From positions 62,001 through 126,000 of the forward strand of contig CAIWFH010000185.1 of the NCBI GenBank assembly GCA_903911925.1: a DNA stretch of 64,000 nucleotides. Direction: 5' to 3'. The position numbers and the translations under genes were made by a program. This DNA comes from an uncultured Acidobacteriaceae bacterium. Lineage in GTDB: Bacteria; Acidobacteriota; Terriglobia; Terriglobales; Acidobacteriaceae. Below are positions 25,951 through 35,160 of this stretch, one piece after another (the stretch's first letter is position 1; each line of letters begins with the position of its first letter). Under the pieces are notes generated by a model. The model was given only the letters and a program-made list of their open reading frames with translations. It was not told the origin of the DNA and made no database searches.

Positions 25951-27461
25951 ATCCTGTACCCGACATCTTCCGCATCCTTCCCGAAGTAATCCTTACGGTA
26001 ACTGGCGTGGCCGTCATGCTGATTGACGCCTCGCTGCCTCCAGATTGGGCGCGCCGCCCGCTGGGTTGGGTTGCCGCCCTGGGAACCACGCTCGCCTTGT
26101 GGGCCAGCCTTTGGCAGCTTTCATTGCCGGTAGGGACAGGCTTCTATTCGACAATCGAAACCAGCCCCTTCACCGTCTTCTTTCATGTGCTCATCTGCGG
26201 TATCGTGCTGGTGGCGTTGCTGCTCTCGCTTGACACACTTCCGGAAGACAGTCATCACCAGGGTGAGTTTTACGCGCTGATTGTCTTTGGCGCTGTTGGC
26301 ATGTGCCTGCTGACAGGCGCGGTTGAGTTGCTGCTGGTCTTTATCGCGCTCGAGATTTCTTCTATTTCCACTTACATCCTGGCAGGCTACCGCAAAGACA
26401 CGCCCCGCGGCCCTGAAGCAGCCATCAAGTACTTCCTGCTCGGTTCCTTCGCCACAGGTTTTCTGCTTTACGGCATTGCCCTGGCCTTCGGCGCTACCGG
26501 GACGACACAGATTTACGAGATTGCCCGTCTGGCTCCCACAGCCGAGAATCATGGGCTGGTGCTGGCGGCTTTGGCGCTGATGCTGGTCGGGATATTGTTC
26601 AAGGTATCGGCCGCGCCTTTCCACGTGTGGACTCCCGATGTCTATGAAGGCTCGCCTTCCCCGGTGGTCGCGCTCATGTCCACTGCGCCCAAGGCCGCAG
26701 CCTTTGCGCTACTCCTGCGCGTGCTCTATGAGATGTTCCCCTCGCTTCACGCCACCTGGACGCCGCTTCTGTGGGTGGTTGCGGTCCTCTCAATGACGGT
26801 AGGCAATCTTGCCGCGCTGCGCCAGGAGAACGTGAAGCGCATGATGGCCTATTCCTCGATAGCACATGCCGGTTACCTGCTGGCTGCCTTCGCCGGATTT
26901 GGTTCAAGCGGCATTGCCGCGGCCAGCTTTTACACGGCCGCATATGCGGCTATGAACGTAGGCATCTTCGCTGTGATTACCGTGGCCAGCGGGTACGATG
27001 AGAAGCGCCCGTTGGTGAATGATTTCCGCGGGTTGATCTACCGCTCTCCCCTGCTCGGTAGCCTATTGATCTTCTTCCTGGTTTCGCTGGTCGGGATTCC
27101 CTTCACCGGCGGCTTCTTCGGGAAGTTCTATTCGTTCACGGCAGCAGTAGGCGGCGGTGCGATCTGGCTGGCTCTCATCGGCTTGTTGAACTCGGGTTTG
27201 GCCGCGGCCTATTACCTGCGCCTGGCCCTCGCGGCAGCGCAGCACCAGACCGCAAAAGAAGCCAAGGATGCAGGCCCCACGCCCCAGGTGGGCATCGCTG
27301 TGGGAGCGGCCCTGCTGTTGGCCGTTGCGGCTACCTTGATTCTAGGCATCGTGCCAGGTGAGGTACTTCGCGCTGCCGAGGCTGGTGCGCACGTGCTTGA
27401 GGCTCCTCCGGTGCAGACCACTGTCCTTGTTGGCCCCGTGCTCAGTCCGCCTGCGCCTTAG
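25947..27461 (+). CDS. nuoN: NADH-quinone oxidoreductase subunit N
   Basis: 504 residues. Features include LLLVFIALEISSISTYILAG, FKVSAAPFHVWTPDVYEGSP and LVSLVGIPFTGGFFGKFYSF. I start at the GTG at 25947 (GGGGAGG upstream, 4-base overlap with nuoM). Its last 20 bases overlap the 3' end of the convergent glycosyltransferase gene. This ends the operon. Confidence 0.96.
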   Translation: MNPVPDIFRILPEVILTVTGVAVMLIDASLPPDWARRPLGWVAALGTTLALWASLWQLSLPVGTGFYSTIETSPFTVFFHVLICGIVLVALLLSLDTLPEDSHHQGEFYALIVFGAVGMCLLTGAVELLLVFIALEISSISTYILAGYRKDTPRGPEAAIKYFLLGSFATGFLLYGIALAFGATGTTQIYEIARLAPTAENHGLVLAALALMLVGILFKVSAAPFHVWTPDVYEGSPSPVVALMSTAPKAAAFALLLRVLYEMFPSLHATWTPLLWVVAVLSMTVGNLAALRQENVKRMMAYSSIAHAGYLLAAFAGFGSSGIAAASFYTAAYAAMNVGIFAVITVASGYDEKRPLVNDFRGLIYRSPLLGSLLIFFLVSLVGIPFTGGFFGKFYSFTAAVGGGAIWLALIGLLNSGLAAAYYLRLALAAAQHQTAKEAKDAGPTPQVGIAVGAALLLAVAATLILGIVPGEVLRAAEAGAHVLEAPPVQTTVLVGPVLSPPAP

Positions 27462-28668
27462 CTCCGCCGACAGGCACCATCGAAGCGAGAAGCTTGCGAT
27501 AGAAATCAACAGTGAGCCCGATGACTCGATCATTCCCATAGTGCTTAATGACCCAAACGCGCGCTGCATGCCCCATGCGGCGACAGCGTTGTGGGTCGCG
27601 GATGAGCCCTAGCATCGCTTCGCGAAGGGCCTCAGGGTAGCCAGGCGGAATCAACAGGCCAGTCACCTCCGGCACTACCGCGTCACGCGATCCTGTTGAA
27701 AGGGTCGTTACCACGGGAATCCCCGAAGCGGCTGCCTCCAACACGGCATTCGGAAAACCCTCACGCCACGTGGGCAACACCATTACATCCAAAGCCCGGT
27801 AATAAGGGGCTGCATCGGCCACCAGGCCAGTGTAGTGGATGCGTGGATGGTTCAGAATTCGGACGCGCAATGGCTCGTCCAGTGCATCGTCCGCCGCGTC
27901 AAACCAGCCCACGAGAAGCAGGTGCGCTTCAGGTTCGGTCATCAGGATGGCTTCGAACGCTTCAACCAGTTCCGGCACGCCTTTGTCGCGGGTCAGACGG
28001 CCCACAAAGCCCAGCACCGGGGCGCTTGGGGAGATACCGAGCTTTGAGCGCACGTCACTACACCCAGGTGAAAACCGCTCCACGTCAACCCCGCGACTGC
28101 TGCCATTTCCCAGAACTTGCAGCTTGGCCGCCGGCGCAATGCGCAGCGCCAGCGCCTGGGTTCGCAGGCTCTCACTGTTGCACACCACAACATGAGCACA
28201 AGCAGCGGCGAGCCGTTCCGTTGCTAGGAGCAGACGGCGCTTCAATCCGGAAGCGGTTTCGAGTTTGAGCCCGCGCAACAGGTAGATCCGGACCGGCACA
28301 GCGCAGAGCATGGCCGCCACCGAACCCAAAAGACCAGCTTTGGGCGTGCTGAACTCAGCCAAATCGGGCTTGCTGCGGCGAAGCATTCGCCACAGCCGAA
28401 GTAACGACAAGCAATCGGAGAATGGCGCAATTGCCCGCTTCATGGGGATCGCAATTGACTCAACGTCTTCGCCGGCGGCCGTTTGATCAAGTAACCCGCC
28501 GGGCGCTGAGACCAGCGTGACACGAAACCCCGCCTCGCGCATCGCACGAAGCCGCCCAGCGAGCACCAGGCAGGTTTGCGGACTAGTGATTCCCACGACA
28601 ACATGCGGCGACTGCGCGGAGGAAACCGTGGAAACTGGATCGGGATGGAGCACAGCGGAAACCGGCAT
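27442..28668 (-). CDS. GT4-type glycosyltransferase
   Basis: 408 residues with a GT-B fold. The C-terminal Rossmann half has VLGFVGRLTRDKGVPELVEA, LLLVGWFDAADD and the sugar-nucleotide motif WREGFPNAVLEAAASGIPVV. The N-terminal half contains SPQTCLVLAGRLRAMREAGF and SAPGG, seen in WcaJ/TuaC-type capsule transferases. The substrate cannot be read from the sequence. It overlaps nuoN tail to tail by 20 bases. Confidence 0.9.
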   Translation of the reverse strand: MPVSAVLHPDPVSTVSSAQSPHVVVGITSPQTCLVLAGRLRAMREAGFRVTLVSAPGGLLDQTAAGEDVESIAIPMKRAIAPFSDCLSLLRLWRMLRRSKPDLAEFSTPKAGLLGSVAAMLCAVPVRIYLLRGLKLETASGLKRRLLLATERLAAACAHVVVCNSESLRTQALALRIAPAAKLQVLGNGSSRGVDVERFSPGCSDVRSKLGISPSAPVLGFVGRLTRDKGVPELVEAFEAILMTEPEAHLLLVGWFDAADDALDEPLRVRILNHPRIHYTGLVADAAPYYRALDVMVLPTWREGFPNAVLEAAASGIPVVTTLSTGSRDAVVPEVTGLLIPPGYPEALREAMLGLIRDPQRCRRMGHAARVWVIKHYGNDRVIGLTVDFYRKLLASMVPVGGAKAQAD

Positions 28669-28828
28669 GAAGACTCAGTGATCTTTTTAATTTACCCGGA
28701 AAGTGATGAGAAGATTCCAACACAAGGTACCATCCCGGCATTGAAGATGGGGAGTGACTCTCGCGGCACCTGCACACCTTTCCGGTGGAATATACTCGCT
28801 GTGCCCCCTGAAAGGCGCTCCGGGCACC

Positions 28829-29944
28829 ATGGCGCAACGAACGAAGGTTCTCTTCTTGATTCCTCATCTCGGCGGTGGCGGCGCGGAGCGGGTGATTGCC
28901 CTGCTGGCAGGTGGACTCTCCCCCGAGAGGTACGAGGTGCATCTGGGGCTGGTAACACAATCGGATGCGAGCGGTGAAACGCTGCCGGAGCGGGTCACGG
29001 TTCACTGTCTCGGAGCGCGACACGTGCGCGGCGCAACGTTTGGATTGCTTCGACTGGTGCGGCAACTCAAGCCGGAGGTGATTCTCTCCGGCATTGCACA
29101 TCTGAACTTTCTGGTGCTGCTCCTGAGGCCTGTCTTTCCTGCGCAGACGCGCGTAATTGTGCGACAGAATGGAACCGTCTCGACTGCATTGGCTTTTCGA
29201 GATCTGCCCGCTTACACCCGCCTTGCTTACCGCCTGCTTTACCGTCATGCAGACCGAGTAATCTGTCAGACCGAGGCGATGGCTGAGGACCTTATGCGTG
29301 AGGCCGGCACGCCCAAAACGCGGCTGGCTGTCTTGCCAAATCCGATTGACTTGGAGGGAATTCGTACTACCGCGCGCGGAAGCACGAAGACGTGGCGGGG
29401 CCCCAGCCCGCACCTGCTGGCAGTCGGCCGCCTCGCGCGGGTGAAGGGCTTCGACCTCCTTCTGCATGCGCTTGCTGGAGTGCGGGAGCATTTTCCCACC
29501 GCCAATCTTCTTCTCGCAGGCGCGGGGCCTGAGGAAGCGGCACTAAAATCGCTGTGTCTTGAACTCGGCCTGGAGAATGTCGTGCGCTTCATCGGCCATG
29601 TGGATCGGCCGGCTGAGTACTTCGCCGGCGCCACAGCTTTTGTGCTGTCGTCCCAGCAGGAGGGCTTGCCGAATGCGTTGCTCGAGGCAACGGCGGCGGG
29701 ATTACCTGTCGTTGCCCTGCCGGCCTCCCAGGGTCTGGTAGATCTCATCCAGGGCCAGCCTGGAATCTGGCTCGCACCGGAAGTGTCGGCAAAAGCCCTC
29801 ACCGATTCCCTGCTTTCCGCTCTCCATGCTATCCAACCCGGCCAGCGCTTCACCCATCCGTTTGTTGAGCGATTCCGCATGGAAAGTGCAATTCACGGTT
29901 ATGAGCAACTCATCGACATCGTTGCTGGGGAGAGCGCATCGTGA
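28829..29944 (+). CDS. GT4-type glycosyltransferase
   Basis: 371 residues. The N-terminal motif LIPHLGGGGAERVIALLAGG is the acceptor-side signature of GT4 enzymes. The C-terminal half has LLAVGRLARVKGFDLLLHAL, LLLAGAGPEEAALKS and SSQQEGLPNALLEATAAGLP. I start at the ATG at 28829, which immediately precedes the family-like sequence. It is transcribed away from the other GT4 gene at 27442-28668, sharing a promoter region of about 160 bases. Confidence 0.9.
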   Translation: MAQRTKVLFLIPHLGGGGAERVIALLAGGLSPERYEVHLGLVTQSDASGETLPERVTVHCLGARHVRGATFGLLRLVRQLKPEVILSGIAHLNFLVLLLRPVFPAQTRVIVRQNGTVSTALAFRDLPAYTRLAYRLLYRHADRVICQTEAMAEDLMREAGTPKTRLAVLPNPIDLEGIRTTARGSTKTWRGPSPHLLAVGRLARVKGFDLLLHALAGVREHFPTANLLLAGAGPEEAALKSLCLELGLENVVRFIGHVDRPAEYFAGATAFVLSSQQEGLPNALLEATAAGLPVVALPASQGLVDLIQGQPGIWLAPEVSAKALTDSLLSALHAIQPGQRFTHPFVERFRMESAIHGYEQLIDIVAGESAS

Positions 29945-29978
29945 ATCGTTAGTGCTGGGTTTGATTCTCAGAGAAAGC

Positions 29979-30743
29979 TCATGTTCGATAGATGAAGCGC
30001 TTGACGATCTGCCTCTGCTTCAACCGGAGCAGAGCGGCCGCCTCCACGAGTCGCTCACCTAGCCCAAGCTGCCCAAGCGGAGACTCCGCGATTACCCTAT
30101 CCACAGAAGTGAATTGCGCTGCATGCTGGCGTACGAAGATTTCAAGTTCTCGCATTAGGGAGTCGGGGGCGGTGTTCGCATGCAGCAGGATGGTCCAGAC
30201 TCCGCCCGTCTTTTCCAGCGGGCCCCATAACTGTTGGGGGATCCAGGTGATGCCGCTGCGCGTGAAAGGCACCCGGGCAAGGCCGTCGGAGATCATTCCT
30301 ATTCCCTCTTTGCGGAGTGCGCGGAGCGTTGCACTGTCGAAGCCGTGCCGCGGAGCAACCCATATTCGCGGGTTCAGCCCGTGACCCCGCAGGATTCCGA
30401 GTCCCGCGCTAATCCATTCGCGCTGCGTCTCTTCGGGAAGGCCTGCGAACTCTGAAATCCTGTGGAATGGCAGCAGGCTCGTTCCCTCGCTCGCGCATAG
30501 ATGGCGATAACCATGCAATCCGATGGTCGCTCCGGCAGCCTCCATGGTCCGCATCTGCGGCCAGAAATCCGGGACGGGATCGTCAACTTGCAACTCAGGA
30601 TCCTGGTTGTCGGGAATAACGGCCAGAATCGGCTGAATACCGAACTCCAGAATCTGCGGCAAGAATCGCAGCCACCTGTTTCTCGACATGGATGGGCAGA
30701 GATCGTCGAAGCGAAGCAGATATTGCGCAGGCTTGGGAATCAT
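29979..30743 (-). CDS. DUF2334-type polysaccharide deacetylase-like protein
   Basis: 254 residues, no signal peptide. Features of the NodB-like deacetylase superfamily in its DUF2334 form are YLLRFDDLCPSMS (metal-site aspartates), IGLHGYRHLCAS (the H-X3-H metal pair) and a late histidine near ILLHANTAPD. It might deacetylate a glycan in the cytoplasm or modify a lipid-linked sugar. The ATG overlaps the stop of the upstream flippase gene (ATGA), so the two are translationally coupled. Confidence 0.82.
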   Translation of the reverse strand: MIPKPAQYLLRFDDLCPSMSRNRWLRFLPQILEFGIQPILAVIPDNQDPELQVDDPVPDFWPQMRTMEAAGATIGLHGYRHLCASEGTSLLPFHRISEFAGLPEETQREWISAGLGILRGHGLNPRIWVAPRHGFDSATLRALRKEGIGMISDGLARVPFTRSGITWIPQQLWGPLEKTGGVWTILLHANTAPDSLMRELEIFVRQHAAQFTSVDRVIAESPLGQLGLGERLVEAAALLRLKQRQIVKRFIYRT

Positions 30744-32107
30744 GCCGCGGCCCCGGGAGAGGTAGCTTTCGGCAAAACGCGCCAAGTCCAGTACCAAAGA
30801 AAGAAGAATGTGCTGATGGTCCACAACGAAGTGGCCAGCGCAATGCCGGCCACGCCAAACCAGCGCATCAGGATGATGTTCAGCACGATGTCCAATCCCA
30901 GGTTGAGAATGCCGCAAAAGAGGGCCACATCTGTGCGCCTCATCGCTACAAGAAATCGGTAGAAGACACGGCTTGAAGCGAAGAACGGAATCTGGATGGC
31001 GTACATGACCAGAACCGGCGTGACGGCGGCTGTGTCTGCCGGCCCAAACGCGCCGTGCTGAAAGGTGAAGCGAATCAGCAAATGCGCGCCCAGCATCAGT
31101 CCCGCCGCAATCGGCGCGGAGATCAGTGCCGTCAATTTGACCCAGGTGCGCAGCGTGTGGCGGCACCCGGGCCAGTCGCCGGCAGCGATCATGGTTGAGA
31201 AATAGGGCGCCACGGCGGTTGAGATTGTCCCGGCCATCAATGTAAGCACCACGCTGACGAAGCGGCCGGCGTAGGCCAGTGCGGCAACGCTGCCGGCCGG
31301 CAGCATGGCGGCCATGGATTGATCGACGAGCAGGCCGCCTGAAGCTACCAGGCCGCTGAGCAGCACCGGACCGTACTGGCCGGCGACTTGGCGCGTGGCA
31401 TCGGTCATTCCGTGCCAGCGAAGACGGAAGCGGTAGCCGAACGAATCCATCATCCAGGTGACGATGCAGGCATGGATCAGAGCGCCGGCCAGGTAGCCGT
31501 AGACAAGGGCCCAGATGCCGATCCGACGGCCCAGAAACAGCGCACAGGCCATCATGGCAATCGGCGTGACGACGGGCGCTATGGCGGGCCAGGCAAAGCG
31601 CTCGAAGGTGTTCAGCACTGCCGTGCAGTTAGCCGCGATGCCGGAGAGCAGGACGATGGGCAGCAGAGCGTAGAAGAGGCGCACAGAGATGTCGAGCTTG
31701 GCTGCCGGGAAATGGGAGGCGATGAGGGGGAAGAATCCGCGCGCTGCCAGGGCCATGACGACAGACGCGCCAGCGAGCAGCAGGCAGAGCCAGAGCATGG
31801 AACTTGACAACAATTGCTGCGCACGCTCGCGGCCTTCGGTTTGCCGCACGCGGACCAGCGTGGGGACGAGAGCCTGGTTCATGGACTCGGAGATCAGGTT
31901 GATGAGCAGGCCGGGGATCAGCGCGGCGGCCAGGAACGCGTCCATGTCGTCGGAGCGGCCGTAAACGCCGGCGACAGCGAACTCTTTGACGGTGGCGACA
32001 AGCTTGACCAGGACGACTGCGGCAGAGACGGAAGCGGCGGCGCGCAGAATGCGCCGGTTGACGCTGGCGCCCTGAAATGGCCGCGCGATTTGGGCAAACG
32101 AAAACAT
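30740..32107 (-). CDS. MurJ/MviN-type lipid-linked oligosaccharide flippase
   Basis: 455 residues with about 13-14 membrane helices and a MurJ-like core (SVSAAVVLVKLVATVKEFAV, GRSDDMDAFLAAALIPGLLI, ESMNQALVPTLVRVR). As it lies among polysaccharide genes, it is more likely a glycan-repeat flippase (Wzx role) than the essential lipid II flippase. I start at the ATG at 32107; upstream in-frame residues are not MurJ-like. It is followed by the deacetylase-like gene with a 4-base overlap. Confidence 0.88.
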   Translation of the reverse strand: MFSFAQIARPFQGASVNRRILRAAASVSAAVVLVKLVATVKEFAVAGVYGRSDDMDAFLAAALIPGLLINLISESMNQALVPTLVRVRQTEGRERAQQLLSSSMLWLCLLLAGASVVMALAARGFFPLIASHFPAAKLDISVRLFYALLPIVLLSGIAANCTAVLNTFERFAWPAIAPVVTPIAMMACALFLGRRIGIWALVYGYLAGALIHACIVTWMMDSFGYRFRLRWHGMTDATRQVAGQYGPVLLSGLVASGGLLVDQSMAAMLPAGSVAALAYAGRFVSVVLTLMAGTISTAVAPYFSTMIAAGDWPGCRHTLRTWVKLTALISAPIAAGLMLGAHLLIRFTFQHGAFGPADTAAVTPVLVMYAIQIPFFASSRVFYRFLVAMRRTDVALFCGILNLGLDIVLNIILMRWFGVAGIALATSLWTISTFFFLWYWTWRVLPKATSPGAAA

Positions 32108-32351
32108 GACGGCGGAAGTTGTTCCGCCAAGTCTACAGGATGGGGATTGATTTTGGCGTGAAACACAGAGGGCCGCCACCCCGACGTGGTGCGCTTGGGG
32201 CAAATTGGCTGTTATCAGTGGGCTTGGAGCATGGTTCTATCCCAGGTCGGGCAGCAGCTAAGTCCTTTGTTTTGGTGGTGCAAAACGGGTTTTTTCGACG
32301 TAATACCTTTAGTTTCTTAGATTTGCGGCAAAAGTGGGGGAGGGGGTGGGT

Positions 32352-33676
32352 CATAAGCGCTAAGATAAGGACTCGATTTCCGGTCTTCGCCTGCGGTGCG
32401 GCTCGGCGAGGGCCGCTGTGATTTGGTTCCACTGTTGGAGCACTTCTTGGAGCCGGAGGTGTGGCGCGATGGCAGCGTTGAGCGCGTGCAGCTCGAACTG
32501 GAACTCACGCCAGCGGCTGCTGGTGCGGGGTTTCGGGCAACGGGTAGCCCCAGGGGGAAATTGAGTTTCCCATCCGGGCCAATTTCTGGGCGAGCAAGGC
32601 CACGAGCAGCTTTCCGTAGAGCCAGGCACGGCTGCTTTGATCGTGATATTTGGGCAGATGGCCCAATTGGGCGATGGACTTGAGACGCTTGAAGGTCAAC
32701 TCGACCTGCCAGCGCAGACGATAGCACTCCAGCACCTGGCGCGTGGAGGCAGCCTGAGGAGGCAAGGTGGTGAAGACCATCACGTATTGGGTGAATTGCC
32801 ATGTTTGCTCGCTCATGCTCTTTCCGCTTTTCAGCTTTTCGCGCAGGCGCCGGCGGGTCTGATTGATGGCCGCCTCGCTCTTGCGGATGGCGCACACCCG
32901 CCCGGAGATGCGTTGCGATCCGGAACGAACTTCGACCGGCCACTCCGCCGCCTGCCCGGCGCGGCGCAAACCGGCCACGGCAGCCGCCATCGAGAAGGCC
33001 TCGCCCCGCTCGTCATAGAGAGGTAAAGCATGTGGATTCAGACGAACGCAGACATATGCCTGTTGTTCGACCACCGCCGCGATCCCCGCCGGATGGCAGT
33101 AGCCGGCGCCGGCCAGCACCAGTTCTCCGGGTTGGAAAACGAAATGTCCGAACCGTTCCGCAGATCCCTGGCCATGAGTCGGAGTCAGTTCAAAGCTGTC
33201 GCACTCCAGGCTGGGAAGACGAAGGCTGTAATGAATCCGCCACTGGCTTCCGGTCGGGCCCGGTTCCCGGACCACGGTCGCGTCCAGCACCCGCACCGAG
33301 CGCCCGGCAAGCGACGGCTGCAGTGTCACGCCATTTTCCTGCCACAACTGCTGACACATATGTCGAAGCCAGACCTCGGCATCGCGTAACCGGTTCAGCA
33401 AAGTCACATCGGAGACATCGGCAATGCCTGCTAACTTAGCCTGCACCGCCGTCTCGCGCAGAGACCAGCCACAACCCACATGCAGCAAAAGCGTGCGCAG
33501 CAAGGCTTCCACCGAAACAAAGCCGCGTAGCCGCTTCACCGCCCCACTGTCTCTCCCACCCTGTTCCCAACCAGACGGAAAAAGACCACGCAGAACTGCC
33601 CAATCCTCTAGCTCAAACATGCACAAAAACTTAATGCCAATCCGGTCAGTCGTCAAATGTTATCTTAGCGCTTATG
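32352..33676 (-). mobile_element. IS4-family insertion sequence, about 1.3 kb
   Basis: The ends are a perfect 17-bp inverted repeat: CATAAGCGCTAAGATAA at 32352-32368 and its exact complement at 33660-33676. Both are flanked by the direct repeat GGGGGTGGG (32342-32350 and 33677-33685), which fits a 9-10 bp target duplication as made by IS4-family elements. One minus-strand transposase frame fills the inside and is frameshifted near its end. Intact ends and duplication indicate a fairly recent insertion in the space downstream of the secreted-protein gene and upstream of the flippase gene. Confidence 0.93.
32360..33620 (-). pseudogene. IS4-family transposase, frameshifted
   Basis: From ATG 33620 the frame gives a DDE transposase: first aspartate in RVLDATVV, and the family Y-X2-R-X3-E-X6-K motif in YRLRWQVELTFKRLK. 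At the CCCC run (plus-strand GGGG 32527-32530) the frame shifts. The original frame ends in TPHQQPLA-stop, while the next frame continues with the expected tail SRWREFQFELHALNAA and ends at 32360. The expected second catalytic aspartate is replaced by glycine in LAGAGYCHPAG. It is probably inactive, though a sequencing error at the homopolymer cannot be excluded for the frameshift. Confidence 0.85.
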
Positions 33677-34102
33677 GGGGGTGGGGTCTGATGGCTTTTG
33701 GGTACGGACGGGGCATGTCCCCAAAACGGACTCTGCCCACTAGACTGCTATCTACAAGTGTGCACCAGCGGACGGTAATTATCTGCAAGCGGGGCCAAAA
33801 AAGAATAGGATGTCGCTCGTTGCCGTTTTCGCTCACCGCGTCGGTTTCAATTTGGCAACGGGCCGTTAGCGAATGGGAGTTGTATCCGGATTGGCGGTCG
33901 CACGTCCATGACGCAGCCTTTGGTTTGTGTTCCAGTTGCCATCACCGGTCCCCAACTGCGAGGGACCGGTGGCACCCTCATGTCCGTTAGGACCGGTCAT
34001 CGAGACCGTGGCCACCCGCCGTGTTCGCACAACCGCCCCGGGCATCCTGGTCTGGTGGTCTCCGAGAGACGATCAGGCGCGTGCCAGGAGACGTACAAAA
34101 GC
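33677..34102. other. Intergenic region with long repeat copy 1
   Basis: No credible gene. After the target duplication of the IS comes unremarkable sequence, then the first copy of a 121-bp repeat at 33910-34030, then about 70 bases before the 3' end of the secreted-protein gene. Confidence 0.5.
33910..34030 (+). repeat. 121-bp stem-loop repeat, copy 1
   Basis: Roughly 85 percent identical and almost gap-free against 34818-34939. It contains a perfect hairpin, CACCGGTCCC (33943-33952) paired with GGGACCGGTG (33962-33971) over a 9-base loop, and a second shorter dyad around CGGTC...GACCG. No ORF is conserved between the copies. Function unknown; it behaves like a dispersed repeat. Confidence 0.85.
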
Positions 34103-34759
34103 CTAGTTCATTGGCGTCGATGGAGACTTGCACTGCGCGTTGGCAAAGTCCTGTATCTGCCTTATCAGTTGCCTTCCGGCTTCAGGAGAGCTAACGGGAA
34201 TCAGAAAGCGGTCGGCAGGGCCATCGAAATCCACAAACTCGTTGGTCATTCTGCTTTCCTTGATAGACGAGCCTGTCGTTCGAATCGCAAGCCATGTGAA
34301 GGCGCATGACGGCTTTTCAGCGCAGACGGAGTTGGTTGCCCCGCCTAATTGGGCAGGCCGCGCTTCGATGAGCGCAAGAGCGTGGGCAATTTCGCTTGTC
34401 AGGGCCAGACTGAAGGTGTACTGCTGGCTGTCTGCCTGGTCCCCAGTCAGTTTCCCGCCGACTGTTCCAGAGAACTTGTCTACGATCACAACATCGACCT
34501 TCAGCGAGCATCCTTCAAGTTTGAAGGCCTTGAGAGCGCCGTAGACCGAACCACGGTAGACGGCTTTCTGGTTCTCCTTGTCAATGTAATGCTGAGTGTA
34601 GAAAACATATGCGCCCTTTTTCGTTTCTGCTTCCGCAACCAGTAGAAGATTCCGCTGCGCGGTTGCAGGATCAACCTCGCCGTCAGGGTTTCTGCCCTGG
34701 CAAAGCGATTGCGGCCCGATCAGGCTGAAGAGAACAAACACGGCGAGAGCAGATTTCAT
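34103..34759 (-). CDS. Predicted secreted protein of unknown function
   Basis: 218 residues. Residues 1-20 form a signal peptide (hydrophobic core ALAVFVLFSLIG, likely cleavage after SLC-Q or nearby). The rest is soluble, with several cysteines (EGCSL, NSVCAEKPSCAF, ANAQC) that could form disulfides. No family was recognised. The gene is bracketed by two direct copies of a 121-bp repeat, 72 bases beyond its 3' end and 58 bases upstream of its start, and its composition is visibly AT-richer than most neighbours, which fits acquisition. It separates the IS from the O-antigen ligase-like gene. Confidence 0.7.
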   Translation of the reverse strand: MKSALAVFVLFSLIGPQSLCQGRNPDGEVDPATAQRNLLLVAEAETKKGAYVFYTQHYIDKENQKAVYRGSVYGALKAFKLEGCSLKVDVVIVDKFSGTVGGKLTGDQADSQQYTFSLALTSEIAHALALIEARPAQLGGATNSVCAEKPSCAFTWLAIRTTGSSIKESRMTNEFVDFDGPADRFLIPVSSPEAGRQLIRQIQDFANAQCKSPSTPMN

Positions 34760-34817
34760 CGTTGTCTTTAACCGCAGCGTGAGTTCAGCGCCGTATTGAG
34801 GTTCGTGATTCGCCCTC

Positions 34818-34939
34818 GACGCAGCCTTTTGTTTGTATTCTAGCCGCTATCACCGGTCCCCAAGTGCGAGGGACCGGTGGCACCCTCGGGTGGGTTGGGA
34901 CCGGTCATCGAGACCGTGGCTACCCGCCACATTTTGCAC
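34818..34939 (+). repeat. 121-bp stem-loop repeat, copy 2
   Basis: Direct repeat of 33910-34030. The perfect CACCGGTCCC/GGGACCGGTG hairpin is conserved exactly while the flanking and middle bases differ, which points to conservation of the hairpin. Confidence 0.85.
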
Positions 34940-35036
34940 TTCCTGCATAGTTGGCGCATTGAAAATGAATTGCGTGTTTCCAATTGCCGCTTGATTCGTA
35001 CCCTGCGAAGAAACAAGAACCGGAATATGGGCCACG

Positions 35037-35080
35037 GAGATTTGAGGTATCCCACCTTCGTGTGGCGTCACAGAAGTGGT
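35037..35080 (+). repeat. Degenerate copy of the etfB-upstream repeat
   Basis: Starts with GAGATTTGAGGTATCCCA, 18 bases identical to the lead-in of the third array unit at 44445-44470. The arms are weak here (CCACCTTC against GAAGTGG), and the usual GGGGCACCC end is missing. Confidence 0.65.
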
Positions 35081-35093
35081 TTGAAAAACGACT

Positions 35094-35160
35094 GCAGATC
35101 CTTCGGCTCACCATCCCCCAGGCTGAAGAACGCCTGGGGCCCCTTTCGCTCAGGATGACA
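35094..35160 (+). repeat. Stem-loop repeat with GCAGATCCTTCG lead, copy 1
   Basis: Begins GCAGATCCTTCGGCT and ends CGCTCAGGATGACA. Between them CCCCAGGC pairs with GCCTGGGG over an 8-base loop. The same flanks with a different self-complementary stem occur at 42190-42264. Confidence 0.75.

Noticed and set aside
28583..29491. 302-residue minus-strand open frame opposite the second glycosyltransferase
   Set aside because: Antisense to a clear GT4 gene; no recognisable motif.
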